From assembly GCA_019459145.1 (NCBI GenBank), contig JAIBEK010000038.1, positions 18,410 through 82,409 on the forward strand: a DNA stretch of 64,000 bases. The letters run 5' to 3'. Each line of letters opens with the position of its first letter. Within the stretch, counting starts at the first letter, position 1. Positions 50,149 to 58,428 of the stretch are shown here, piece by piece. Source of the stretch: Arenimonas sp. (GTDB lineage: Bacteria > Pseudomonadota > Alphaproteobacteria > Rhizobiales > Rhizobiaceae). The position numbers and the translations under genes were made by a program. The notes under the pieces were generated by a model. The model was not told the DNA's origin and did not search any database. It was given only the letters and a program-made list of their open reading frames with translations.

Positions 50149-50490
50149 TTAGAGGCGCGACCAGGTCTGCGACTTGCACAGCACCGCCATGACGCAGCCC
50201 TTCATCTTGAGCGAATTGCCCGACACGGTGCCGGACCCGGAATAGGTCTTGTCGGCGTCCGGATCGGTGATCGTACCCTTGTAGCTGTTGCCGTTGCCGG
50301 CCATCTTGCCGATCTGCTTGCCGGCATGCTTGCCGCTCTTCAGCGTCACGCAGAAGCTGCCGCCGCAAGGGGCGATCTGCGCGGTGGCGCCGCTGGCGGT
50401 CTTCCAGCTGCCTTCGATCGGTTCGGCAGCCTGAACCGAGGCGGTCGAAAATGCCAGGGCCGCAGCCGCGGCGACGATGATCATGCGCAT
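50149..50490 (-). CDS. DUF2147 secreted protein
   Basis: A 113-residue exported protein. Signal peptide MRMIIVAAAAALAFSTASVQA; the mature part EPIEGSWKTASGATAQIAPCGGSFC has the DUF2147 start with a Cys pair, and ends VLCKSQTWSRL. It is a small periplasmic beta-sandwich-like protein of unknown function. AGGAGAG precedes the ATG; the frame beyond has no start signal. Confidence 0.8.
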   Translation of the reverse strand: MRMIIVAAAAALAFSTASVQAAEPIEGSWKTASGATAQIAPCGGSFCVTLKSGKHAGKQIGKMAGNGNSYKGTITDPDADKTYSGSGTVSGNSLKMKGCVMAVLCKSQTWSRL

Positions 50491-51027
50491 TGTGTAACTC
50501 TCCTCCCGAAATGAGCCCAATGCTGACCGACCGGCGCTCCAATACCGGCATGGCGGAGCCATCCGAATGGCCGTCCATGGGTCAGCAAGCGAAAATTATC
50601 TTACGCAAACGTAAAGGTAAATAGCCGTCGCGGGCTTTTGCGCGGCTTTGAAAACGATGGTTTTCGCGTCTCAAGTCGCGCCGGCGCAAAAGCCCAGTCG
50701 TTTTCGTGGTTATCGTTCGGTTTAAATCCATGTCTGAAACTTTCGTAAATTTTGAGCCGAAAGCCTTGGAATGCAGGCGCCCCGATGCTTAACGAAAAAC
50801 CAAGTTTACAAAGAATTTGTACTTTGTTTTCAGCAAATTAATCATGGATTTTAAGCGTGCGTTGAAAGCCTTTCGGCATAGTGAAGTCATCAAACGAGCA
50901 GGGAAAACCCGCCGCTCCGGAAGGACCCATAAGACGCCGCGACAGACGGCCAGGGTTCGGAAGGAAGGCCTCTCAAGGGCCAAAACAGGGACAGTTTAAA
51001 CCGTTAGGCTAGACAGGGACAAAACCG
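50491..51027. other. Long intergenic region upstream of the Sel1-like gene
   Basis: This 537-base stretch has a nested inverted repeat (50632-50695) and an AT-rich section at 50700-50850 likely to hold the promoter of the Sel1-like gene. A repeated ACAGGGACA occurs at about 50985 and 51013 before its ATG. A 51-residue Lys/Arg-rich open frame at 50844-50999 lacks a ribosome site and is not accepted. Confidence 0.5.
50632..50695. repeat. Nested long inverted repeat
   Basis: GGGCTTTTGCGC (50632-50643) and GCGCAAAAGCCC (50684-50695) are perfect 12-base arms. Inside, GAAAAC-GATG-GTTTTC (50650-50665) forms a second perfect hairpin. The structure is symmetrical, so the transcribed strand cannot be told. 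It could be a structured RNA element or a dispersed repeat. Confidence 0.6.
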
Positions 51028-51294
51028 ATGGCACGCTTTGAAATGCACAATTCCGAAATGGCCACCATGGGTGGCGAAACCCGCGCCGATGTCTTCTGCG
51101 ACATGGGACTGATGTATGCGACCGGCCGCGGTTGCCCCATCGATCTCGTCTCGGCGCACAAGTGGCTCAACATCGCCGCCATCAAGGGCTGCGAGCGTGC
51201 AGCCGAACTCCGCGCCGATCTGGCCCAGACGATGAGCAAGATCGAACTCGCCGAAGCCCTGCGCTCGGCCCGCGAATGGATGACGATGCACTGA
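51028..51294 (+). CDS. Small Sel1-repeat-like protein
   Basis: An 88-residue soluble protein with one to two Sel1-like helical pairs: FCDMGLMYATGRGCPIDLVSAHKWLNIAAIKG is the Sel1 consensus (G, A and W positions). Sel1 repeats mediate protein-protein contacts, often in envelope or signalling pathways. AGGGAC precedes the ATG. It ends in a strong terminator. Confidence 0.85.
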   Translation: MARFEMHNSEMATMGGETRADVFCDMGLMYATGRGCPIDLVSAHKWLNIAAIKGCERAAELRADLAQTMSKIELAEALRSAREWMTMH

Positions 51295-51403
51295 TCGTCA
51301 CCAGGAATTCCCCGGTATGAGACCGGGTCACAGACAAGAAAAACCCTGGGAGAGGGGGAGCGTGGCGGGGGACCTTTGGACGGGGCCTTGAGCCAACACA
51401 TGA

Positions 51404-51444
51404 GAACCGCGACCGGCAGGAACAAGGCCGGCGCGGTTCTTTTT
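51404..51444 (+). terminator. Intrinsic terminator after the Sel1-like gene
   Basis: GAACCGC-GA-CCGGC and GCCGG-C-GCGGTTC pair around a nine-base loop, followed by TTTTT. It lies about 110 bases after the Sel1-like stop. Confidence 0.75.
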
Positions 51445-51465
51445 ATCTGGGCTACGCCCGCCCGC

Positions 51466-52575
51466 TCAGAGCGACTTCAGCACTTGCGGCAGGGCTTGCT
51501 CGAACAGGTCCATGTCGGCCGGCAGGCCGGTCGAGACCCGGATGCAGCGGTTGAGCGGGGCGACGCCCGGCATGCGGATGAAGACGCCATGCTGCATCAG
51601 TCCGTCGACGATGGCGCGAGCGTGAACGCCATCGCGGCCGCAATCGATGGCAACGAAATTGGTCGCCGAGGCAAGCGGGATGAGCCCGTTGGCCGTGGCG
51701 ATCGCGGCGATCCGCTCGCGCGCCGATACGATGCGCGCAACCACGTCCTTCAGATAGGTCTGGTCGGCAAGGGCCGCGAGCGCCGCCTCGGTCGACAGGC
51801 GCGGCATGCCGAAATGGTTGCGGATCTTGTCGAAGGCAAGGACCGTCTCCGGCACGCCGAAGCCATAACCGACACGGGCGCCGGCGAGCCCATAGGCCTT
51901 GGAGAAGGTGCGCATGCGCAGCACGTTCGGCAGGTCGATCAGCGCATCAGCCGCCGGCGCCGAGCCTTCTGGTGCCGTCTCGCAATAGGCTTCGTCGAGA
52001 ATGAGCAGGGTCGTCTCGGGCAGTGCCCGGGCAAAGGCGACGATGCTGTCGGCGTCCCACCAACTGCCCATCGGATTGTCCGGATTGGCAAAATAGACGA
52101 GCGGGGCATTTTCCCGCTTCACCGCCGCCAGAAGTCCGTCGAGATCTTCGCGGTCGTTGACATAGGGTGTGGTGACGAGCCGGCCGCCAAAGCCGTTGAC
52201 GTGGAAATTGAAGGTCGGATAGCCGCCGAAGGATGTGACCACCGGCATTCCGGGCTCGATCACCAGCCGGACGATCAGGCCGAGAAGGTCGTCGACGCCT
52301 TCGCCGACGACGATATTGGCCGGGGCGAGACCCAGATGCGCGGCCAGCGCCGTCTTCAGGGCAAAATTTTCCGGATCATTGTATTTCCAGATTTCGCCGG
52401 CCTTCTCGCGAATGGCGGCAAGCACCGAAGGGGCGGGGCCGAAGCCGCTTTCATTGGCGCCGATCCGGGCGATCACCGGCAGGCCGCGCTGCCGTTCGAT
52501 GGCCTCAGGCCCGACGAACGGGACGGTTGCGGGAAGGGCGCCGATCAGGGGGGTGAAGCGCGAGAAACCGGACAT
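51466..52575 (-). CDS. HisC-like PLP-dependent aminotransferase
   Basis: A 369-residue fold-type I aminotransferase. RIGANESGFGPAPSVLAAI, YFANPDNPMGSWWD, LILDEAYCE and TFSKAYGLAGARVGYG with the PLP Lys are present. This is the histidinol-phosphate aminotransferase family; whether it acts in histidine synthesis or on other aromatic/imidazole substrates is unknown because no his genes adjoin. Start at MSGFSRFTPL; the frame extends 22 codons upstream without a signal. Confidence 0.85.
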   Translation of the reverse strand: MSGFSRFTPLIGALPATVPFVGPEAIERQRGLPVIARIGANESGFGPAPSVLAAIREKAGEIWKYNDPENFALKTALAAHLGLAPANIVVGEGVDDLLGLIVRLVIEPGMPVVTSFGGYPTFNFHVNGFGGRLVTTPYVNDREDLDGLLAAVKRENAPLVYFANPDNPMGSWWDADSIVAFARALPETTLLILDEAYCETAPEGSAPAADALIDLPNVLRMRTFSKAYGLAGARVGYGFGVPETVLAFDKIRNHFGMPRLSTEAALAALADQTYLKDVVARIVSARERIAAIATANGLIPLASATNFVAIDCGRDGVHARAIVDGLMQHGVFIRMPGVAPLNRCIRVSTGLPADMDLFEQALPQVLKSL

Positions 52576-52703
52576 GCTGTTCTTGAGAATCCTGGGAAAT
52601 TGAAATCCGGCCCACAATAGGTCCAATTGCGCCCCGCGCAAGAGCAGGTCCTGCCGGATCCGTGTGGCTCTCCGGCTTTTCTGACTGCCGTCGAACGGCG
52701 AAC

Positions 52704-53087
52704 CTAGCGATAGGCCGGAACGGGCTTATTGACCTTCTCGCCCATGATGAAGTCGGCACGGACGATGGCATGAAGGACGTGCTCGGGGATCGGGCAGATG
52801 AATTTCACGCCGACGCGGTTTCCGTTGCGATAGGCTTCGGCGCAGCCGATCCGGTCGGCGAGCCCGATGACCTGGAGGTAGTAGTGCGACGACAGCCCGA
52901 TCGTGGTGGTGATTTCGAGCGCCGCGCCGCCTTGGGAAATGTCCACCAGTTCGCCGCTGCGCATGGTGATGCCGCTGAGGCCGGGGCTGACGGCCATGAT
53001 GCGAGCCGGACGGCGGACATAGAACCGCTCCCACTTTCGCTCGTACATTTCCGAAGTCACCGCCGCCAGATGAGTCCCATCCTGCAT
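52704..53087 (-). CDS. Single-domain PilZ protein A
   Basis: A 127-residue protein. RRPARIMA (RxxxR-type switch), then LVDISQGGAALEI (D/NxSxxG motif) are the cyclic-di-GMP binding signature, followed by a beta-barrel. It could be an effector for the GGDEF-EAL enzyme at 0.1-2.3 kb or others. It is monocistronic. Confidence 0.85.
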   Translation of the reverse strand: MQDGTHLAAVTSEMYERKWERFYVRRPARIMAVSPGLSGITMRSGELVDISQGGAALEITTTIGLSSHYYLQVIGLADRIGCAEAYRNGNRVGVKFICPIPEHVLHAIVRADFIMGEKVNKPVPAYR

Positions 53088-53283
53088 GGCATTCCCCTTT
53101 TTGCGCCCGGAGGCGTTTTGTTGAAGGGAGGCTGCAGCAAAAGCATTATGGTGCGGTCAACGGGAACGCTAAACTTTTAAACAGGGCGATCTTTGGCCGA
53201 AAGTGACGGCTTGGGGCTCGGTTGTAAGGTGCTGGCCGCTCCTTTAGCATGGGGCGTGGCGTGGCCGCAGGAGGAGCGTGGCG

Positions 53284-54798
53284 ATGAGGCGATGGATCAA
53301 TACGACCGGCGCGGCTTTCCTGCTGGCCGTGGCGCTTGCGACAGGGGCCGACGCGGCGGTTCGGATCGAGGGTGGCGAGGGCGCCTTCCCGACGATACAG
53401 GCGGCGATCGATGCCGCTCCCGACAATGCCGTGATCGAGATCGATAGCGGCAGCTATCCGGAAACGCTCACCATCGGCAAGCCCCTGACCCTGCGCGGCC
53501 TTGACGCCGGTGGCGCAAAACCGCGGCTCGACGGCGGCAAGGGGCCATCGGCGATCACGATTACCGCAGCCGATGTGACGATAGACGGACTGGATATCAG
53601 CCTGTCCGCCGCGCGGCGCATGAAGTTTGGGGTGTTCTCTGCCTATTCCGAGGAGGCTTGCGTGATGGTCCGCGCCGGCGGGGCGGTGATCTCCAACAGC
53701 AGGATGACCGGCTGCCACTACGGCATATTCGTGCGCGCCGGTGACGGCTTCACCATCGAGGGCAATGAGATAGCCGACAATCTGTTTGGCGGCATCATGA
53801 TCCTCAATAGCCGAAATGGTGCAATCCGCGGCAACCGGGTCGATGCCAATGCCTATGGCGGAATTTCTGTCGGCAGCGTGATCTTTCCCCCGGGCATGAT
53901 GACGGCGCTGCGGCCGCTGGCGGGCGATGTGCTGATCACCGAGGAAACGCGCAGCCTCGAACAGGCAATGTCCACCGATATCGAGATCAACGGCAACACC
54001 GTTTCGGAAAACGGCCATACGGGGATCGGCATCGGCGGCGCGGCGCGCGTGCGGATCGTCGACAACGAGGCGGTGGGCAATGGCGGCGCGCCGGTTCCGC
54101 GCAGCAATCCGCCCTTCGTCTTCGGTTCCTCGGCCACGATCCGCGGCTACGGCATCGGACTGATCTGCGATGCCCGCGAAAACCAGGTGAAGAACAACCG
54201 CGCCACCGGCAACGACAGCCACGGCATCTTGCTCGACACGGCCTTCGACAATGACGTGACGGCAAATATCGTCCGGGCGAACGAGGTCGGCATCGGCGTC
54301 TTCGGTTCGACGGCGAACCGGTTCGCAGACAATATGGTCACGGACAACACGGGCACCGGCATCAGGCTCGAACGTGGCCTTGCGACGAACCCGCCGCCGG
54401 TTCTCAACCTTCTGTCGGGCAACGACCTCAAGGATAACGGCATCAACGCCTATGATACGTCCGGCCGGGATACCGCGCCGGCGCGCGTCCAGGGAACTCC
54501 CAAGGGCGGAAAGCTCGGCGCTTCCGATCTTTCACGCGCGAACCAATGGGACGACGGAACACGCGGCAACCATTTCTCCGATTTCGACGAGGACTCGGAA
54601 GGCTTTAAGGATGCCAATGGCGACGGCATAGGCGACACCAGTCATCCAATACCGGGAGGCAAGGCAGTCGACCGTTTCCCGCTTCAGGCGGCAGTGAAGG
54701 CCGGGGCGCTTGATCCGGCGCTTCCATCGGGACTGGTACTGACGGCCTGCGGGTTTCCGGGGGCATGTCTCACCGATTCCGGCTGTCAGCTTCAATAG
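53284..54798 (+). CDS. NosD-like secreted beta-helix protein A
   Basis: A 504-residue exported protein. A signal peptide ends near GADAAV; AFPTIQAAIDAAPDNAVIEI is the NosD/pectin-lyase-like entry, and many parallel beta-helix rungs follow (repeated NxI/V-N-GxG pattern). The C-terminus has FSDFDEDSEGFKDANGDGIG, with a DANGDGIGD calcium-type loop, and a NosD-like end. GGAGGAG lies seven bases before the ATG at 53284; the GTG two codons earlier is too close to it. Its paralogue follows. There are no nosRZFYL genes here, so a role in copper insertion is not implied. Confidence 0.75.
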   Translation: MRRWINTTGAAFLLAVALATGADAAVRIEGGEGAFPTIQAAIDAAPDNAVIEIDSGSYPETLTIGKPLTLRGLDAGGAKPRLDGGKGPSAITITAADVTIDGLDISLSAARRMKFGVFSAYSEEACVMVRAGGAVISNSRMTGCHYGIFVRAGDGFTIEGNEIADNLFGGIMILNSRNGAIRGNRVDANAYGGISVGSVIFPPGMMTALRPLAGDVLITEETRSLEQAMSTDIEINGNTVSENGHTGIGIGGAARVRIVDNEAVGNGGAPVPRSNPPFVFGSSATIRGYGIGLICDARENQVKNNRATGNDSHGILLDTAFDNDVTANIVRANEVGIGVFGSTANRFADNMVTDNTGTGIRLERGLATNPPPVLNLLSGNDLKDNGINAYDTSGRDTAPARVQGTPKGGKLGASDLSRANQWDDGTRGNHFSDFDEDSEGFKDANGDGIGDTSHPIPGGKAVDRFPLQAAVKAGALDPALPSGLVLTACGFPGACLTDSGCQLQ

Positions 54799-54838
54799 CG
54801 GGCGCTTCCACAGCGCGCATTGGGCAAGCAAGCCCGAC

Positions 54839-54852
54839 TTGATCGGGATCAA
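54839..54852 (+). promoter_or_regulatory. Perfect FNR/FixK-type box
   Basis: TTGATCGGGATCAA matches TTGAT-N4-ATCAA exactly. TAACTT at 54875-54880 would be a -10 element, putting a start near 54887, for which the box centre is at -41.5, the classical class II activator position. The next gene starts at 54910. The box, spacing and gene position agree, so FNR/FixK/NnrR-type control is likely. Confidence 0.75.
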
Positions 54853-54909
54853 TGTTTCAAGGTCCGCCGTGACCTAACTTTGGTCAAATCCGGGGTGGGG
54901 GATATTCAT

Positions 54910-56463
54910 ATGCGCCGATTTTTCCATGGCATGGCGATCGCTATCGGCGTGTTCCTTGCTGTCGGTGGCACCCGCGATGACGTGGCCGAAGCAGCCACCG
55001 GCCCGATTCGCAATGCGACCACAGGCGCGGCTTTCGAAAAACTGAAGGATGCGCTTTCCGCCGCAGGCGATGGCGATACGATCGAGATCTCCGGCGGCCC
55101 CTATTTTGGCAATTTCGTGATCGACCGCCAGATCACCCTTCGCGGCATGCCGTCCGGGGAGGACCGCCCGGTGCTGGACGGCGAAAGCCGGGGCTCGGTG
55201 CTGACGGTCAATGCACCCGGTGTTGTCGTCGAGAATCTTGCGCTCAGAAATTCGGGGAGGGAGGATGATCCTTTCCTGCTCTGGGGATATGCCGGTGTGC
55301 GGATCTCAGCCGATGGCGCAAGACTCTCCAACTTGCACCTTTCGGGCAATGACTGGGGCATCGTAATGCTGGGCGCAAAGGGCTCGACCGTCGAGACATC
55401 ACTGATCGAGGACAATGCCCGCGAAGGCATCGCCATCTTCGGCGGCCGGGAACACCAAATCCAGGGCAACACGATCCTGCGCAATGCAACGGGGATCGCC
55501 ATCGACGCCCTTCATACCGAACGTCGATCTCCGCTGGCGGCGCTCGGCGACCCGGAAACCGTGCTCCGGCTGGCGCAGGATAGCGCCTTGGCCAACCGAA
55601 GCGAGGACATCCTCGTTTCCCGCAACGAGGTGCGCGGCAATGGCAGTTTCGGCATCACCGCCACCTGGCACAGCCATCGTCTGACCATCGAGGACAATGT
55701 CGTCCACGCGACCGGGATCGAGCGAAAGAACGATGCCGCGCAGATGGAACTGATGGAGAAGACCGTCGCCACCAGTCTCGGCCTTACGGGGGTCGGCATC
55801 ATCGACCCGGAAGCGCTGGGCAGCGGGATCTATATTCTCTGCAATGTCGAGGATAGTCTCGTCGTCCGCAATAGGTCCTTCGACAATCTCGGCACAGGCA
55901 TCTTCGTCAGCCAGTCGGACAGGAACGAATTGCGCGCGAACGTCGTGACGAACAACGAGAGCGGTATCTTCATGATCAGTTCGACGGATAATCTCGTTGT
56001 CCGCAACGCGGTTGCCGCGAACAGAGCCTTCGGTATCCGGATCGGGGGCCGAAACCTGATGGCCCAACCATCGGCGGACAATCTGCTGACGCTGAACGAC
56101 ATGGCCAAAAACGGCGTCAACGCATTCGATTCCTCCGGTCGTGTTCTCACGACGGACGATCTGGTGGGTATCATCGATACCATGCCCTATCCCGAGATGG
56201 TCAAGCAGCAGTTGCGCAGCAACAGGTCCGCGCGAGAGGCCCTGCTTCAGGGCGTACTTGCAAACCTGAAGCCAGGCACGAACCGCTGGGACGATGGCAG
56301 TCATGGCAACCGCTACGACGATTTCGACGAGAAGACGGAAGGCTTCGTCGATAGGAACGGCGATGGCATGTCCGAGGCGGGCCATGCGATCGCCGGCGGA
56401 ACCGCGGTCGACCACCATCCGCTCGATGCGGTGACGGTGGCACGGCTCTCCGCCGCACCGTGA
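54910..56463 (+). CDS. NosD-like secreted beta-helix protein B
   Basis: A 517-residue exported protein paralogous to protein A. The signal peptide is MRRFFHGMAIAIGVFLAVGG; the helix starts FEKLKDALSAAGDGDTIEI and has repeated rungs (NDWGIVMLGAKGSTVETSLI and similar). The C-terminus DDFDEKTEGFVDRNGDGMSE has the same DxNxDG-type loop as protein A. GGGGGATATTCAT gives a ribosome site. It stands behind a perfect FNR/FixK box, which protein A does not have, so the pair may be differently regulated. Confidence 0.75.
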   Translation: MRRFFHGMAIAIGVFLAVGGTRDDVAEAATGPIRNATTGAAFEKLKDALSAAGDGDTIEISGGPYFGNFVIDRQITLRGMPSGEDRPVLDGESRGSVLTVNAPGVVVENLALRNSGREDDPFLLWGYAGVRISADGARLSNLHLSGNDWGIVMLGAKGSTVETSLIEDNAREGIAIFGGREHQIQGNTILRNATGIAIDALHTERRSPLAALGDPETVLRLAQDSALANRSEDILVSRNEVRGNGSFGITATWHSHRLTIEDNVVHATGIERKNDAAQMELMEKTVATSLGLTGVGIIDPEALGSGIYILCNVEDSLVVRNRSFDNLGTGIFVSQSDRNELRANVVTNNESGIFMISSTDNLVVRNAVAANRAFGIRIGGRNLMAQPSADNLLTLNDMAKNGVNAFDSSGRVLTTDDLVGIIDTMPYPEMVKQQLRSNRSAREALLQGVLANLKPGTNRWDDGSHGNRYDDFDEKTEGFVDRNGDGMSEAGHAIAGGTAVDHHPLDAVTVARLSAAP

Positions 56464-56526
56464 CTGCGACCTCAAGGCAGGTGGTGCGCCTTGAACGGCC
56501 GGTCCGGGGGGCCTAGTATTAAAAAA

Positions 56527-56542
56527 GAGGCGCAACCGCCTC
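56527..56542. terminator. Hairpin with T tract on the minus strand, in the leader of the host-attachment gene
   Basis: GAGGCG-CAAC-CGCCTC is a perfect six-pair hairpin. On the minus strand it is followed by TTTTTTAATA, an intrinsic-terminator layout; on the plus strand it lies in the leader 22 bases before the ATG at 56564, just before the ribosome site. It could stop antisense transcription or affect translation. Confidence 0.5.
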
Positions 56543-56563
56543 GCAAAGAAAAGGGAGAAAGTC

Positions 56564-57016
56564 ATGAGCCGTTTCGATATTGGCCACAAATCCTGGGTGA
56601 TCGTCTGCGACGGTGCCAAGGCACTCTTCCTGCGCAATGATGGCGATGCCGGCCTGGTCAACCTGACGGTCGTCGACCATCAGTCCCAGCCGGACGAGGC
56701 CACCCGCGATCTGGGCTCCGATCGGCCCGGCCGCGTGCACCAGTCGCACGGCGCCGGCCGCAGCGCCATGGGCGATACCGACTGGCATGAGCAGGCTGAA
56801 GCGGACTTCCTGAAAGAGGTCGCCAAGACGGTCGGGAAACTGGTGGAGACGCATGAAATAAAGGCGATGATCCTGGTCGCGCCACCGAAGGCGCTCGGCA
56901 TCCTGCGCTCGGAGTTCGCGTCGCTGCCGGAAGGCGTCCTGCGCGCCGAGGTCGACAAGGACCTGGTGAAAATGACGGTTCCCGAGATCGAAAAACACCT
57001 GGCCGCGCTGAAATAA
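56564..57016 (+). CDS. Host-attachment family protein
   Basis: A 150-residue protein of the Host_attach (baeRF-like) family named for an Agrobacterium attachment gene. KSWVIVCDGAKALFLRNDG at the start, GRSAMGDTDWHEQAEADFLKE in the middle and ILVAPPKALGILR near the end are the family pattern. The fold resembles archaeal/bacterial release factor eRF1 domains. AAGGGAG precedes the ATG. Its link to the NosD-like pair is by position only. Confidence 0.8.
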   Translation: MSRFDIGHKSWVIVCDGAKALFLRNDGDAGLVNLTVVDHQSQPDEATRDLGSDRPGRVHQSHGAGRSAMGDTDWHEQAEADFLKEVAKTVGKLVETHEIKAMILVAPPKALGILRSEFASLPEGVLRAEVDKDLVKMTVPEIEKHLAALK

Positions 57017-57040
57017 TACTCCTGGCGGCAACCAGACACT

Positions 57041-57076
57041 CAAGAGGCCTTGGGCGGGAGCGCCCAAGGCCTCTTG
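57041..57076. terminator. Bidirectional terminator with 16-pair stem
   Basis: CAAGAGGCCTTGGGCG and CGCCCAAGGCCTCTTG pair perfectly around GGAG. It separates the convergent host-attachment and PilZ genes and can end both. Confidence 0.85.
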
Positions 57077-57106
57077 CCGTTTGCTGGCGGCGGGGTTCGA
57101 CACAGT

Positions 57107-57454
57107 CTAGAGTTCGAACGACAGCCGCACGACGTGGTGGAGGAATTCCGCATCGATCAGCATGTTGAAGCCGACGGTGACCTTCTCTTCCTCGCGGCGG
57201 ATGACCGTGCAGCCGATCTCGTCGTGAATGCCGAGGATCTCCAGGAAGAAATTGCTGGGAACCGGCACATGCGGGCTGACTTCGAGTTCCGCACCGTAGA
57301 GTGAAATGGAGTGGATCAGGCAGCGCAGATTGTTCTTGGTGCTGAGATGACGGCCGACGAAGATGATCTTGCCGGGGCGATCGATGGTGAACTTCTCGTA
57401 GACCTTGTCCGGCGGAATGTTCTGTTTGGCGTCCGGTATGACCTGCAGCGGCAT
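57107..57454 (-). CDS. Single-domain PilZ protein B
   Basis: A 115-residue protein with a PilZ barrel. Its N-terminal part FTIDRPGKIIFVGRHLS and CLIHSISLYGAELEV correspond to the RxxxR and D/NxSxxG motifs but both are imperfect, so cyclic-di-GMP binding is uncertain. It is the last gene of the stretch; its stop faces the bidirectional terminator. Confidence 0.7.
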   Translation of the reverse strand: MPLQVIPDAKQNIPPDKVYEKFTIDRPGKIIFVGRHLSTKNNLRCLIHSISLYGAELEVSPHVPVPSNFFLEILGIHDEIGCTVIRREEEKVTVGFNMLIDAEFLHHVVRLSFEL

Positions 57455-57793
57455 GACAACCTCCCCAAGATTGCTTTTTAGGGTCTCATTTTAGCGCAAC
57501 TTCCCTGACGCTTTCTGAACGACATGCGTAAAAGACGAAGGGAGTGCGCGCTTCGCAGCAGGGGGCAGGGTGCAAGACTGCGTGCCAATGCCGGTGCTCC
57601 CTCTGCCGACTTGACAGGCGCCCTCTCGCTTTCCATATGTGCTCCCGGTTCGAGGCGCCGGCCGCCCGCGGGTGATATGCCCTTGGTGAAGTCCTCTTGA
57701 AGCATGGAATGAAACCCTTTTTCGCGCATGCGCGGTGGGGGCAATGCGGGCTCCCTTTGATCCTTTCGCATGCCATGACAAGAGAGGTTTGCC
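57455..57793. other. Intergenic region upstream of the Glyoxalase_8 gene
   Basis: A 339-base gap without a supported gene. It includes a short GCGCATGCGC palindrome at about 57725 and otherwise shows no clear element. It presumably holds promoters for the divergent genes on both sides. Confidence 0.5.
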
Positions 57794-58234
57794 ATGTCCA
57801 TGGCCACACTGACGATTGACGAACTGAAATCCCAGGCCCGGCGCCTGCGCGACGCCATGGCCGGCGGCGGCACGCCCGTCACCCATGGTGCAGCACTCGA
57901 GCTGGTGGCAAAGAGCCACGGCGCGCGTGACTGGAACACCATCTCGGCGCTCGCCGCCCGCAGCGACAATGCCGAGCCGGCCCCCGTTGCCGTCGGCGCG
58001 GCCGTTACCGGGGACTATCTCGGCCAGCGGTTTCGCGGAAAGGTGCTTAGCCTGTCGCGGCTGTCGCAGAGCAGCTTCTATTCCATCACGCTGCACTTCG
58101 ATGATCCCGTCGATGTCGTGACCTTCGACAGCTTCTCGGCCTTCCGCCAGCGCGTCACCGCGACGATCGACGCAAAGGGCGTTTCGCCCCGCCACACCTC
58201 CAATGGTCGGCCCCATCTCGTGCTCGACCTCTGA
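57794..58234 (+). CDS. Glyoxalase_8-domain protein
   Basis: A 146-residue protein. The N-terminal 55 residues (IDELKSQARRLRDAMAGGGT, then LELVAKSHGARDWNTISA) match the Glyoxalase_8 domain found at the end of glyoxalase-superfamily proteins, but the catalytic glyoxalase part is absent. The remainder (YLGQRFRGKVLSLSRLS...) is an unassigned beta-rich segment. GAGAGG precedes the ATG. Function unknown. Confidence 0.7.
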   Translation: MSMATLTIDELKSQARRLRDAMAGGGTPVTHGAALELVAKSHGARDWNTISALAARSDNAEPAPVAVGAAVTGDYLGQRFRGKVLSLSRLSQSSFYSITLHFDDPVDVVTFDSFSAFRQRVTATIDAKGVSPRHTSNGRPHLVLDL

Positions 58235-58240
58235 CCCGAC

Positions 58241-58278
58241 ACCCGGCCCGGCCTGCACGATCAATGTGCCGGCCGGGT
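58241..58278 (+). terminator. Hairpin after the Glyoxalase_8 gene
   Basis: ACCCGG and CCGGGT outer arms, with inner CCG/CGG and GCAC/GTGC pairs around GATCAAT, start seven bases after the stop. No U tract is present. Confidence 0.6.
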
Positions 58279-58428
58279 CCTTGGCTGGCGTGAAGCGTGT
58301 GCGGCCTGCTCGAGGTTGGCCGCCAGCTTGACGGGCCGGTATCGGCGCGATACCCCTTGGCCTTCCTTTTCGCGCGGGCCCGAAGTGCCATCGGCGCGAC
58401 CTTCCAGAACCGGCATCGGGAGCTTCAC

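Noticed and set aside
50844..50999. 51-residue Lys/Arg-rich open frame
   Set aside because: It begins MDFKRALKAFRHSEV but has no ribosome site, and the composition could arise by chance. It lies in the leader of the Sel1-like gene. Left as unsupported.
55399..56661. 420-residue minus-strand open frame
   Set aside because: Antisense to the second NosD-like gene; no start signal and no domain.
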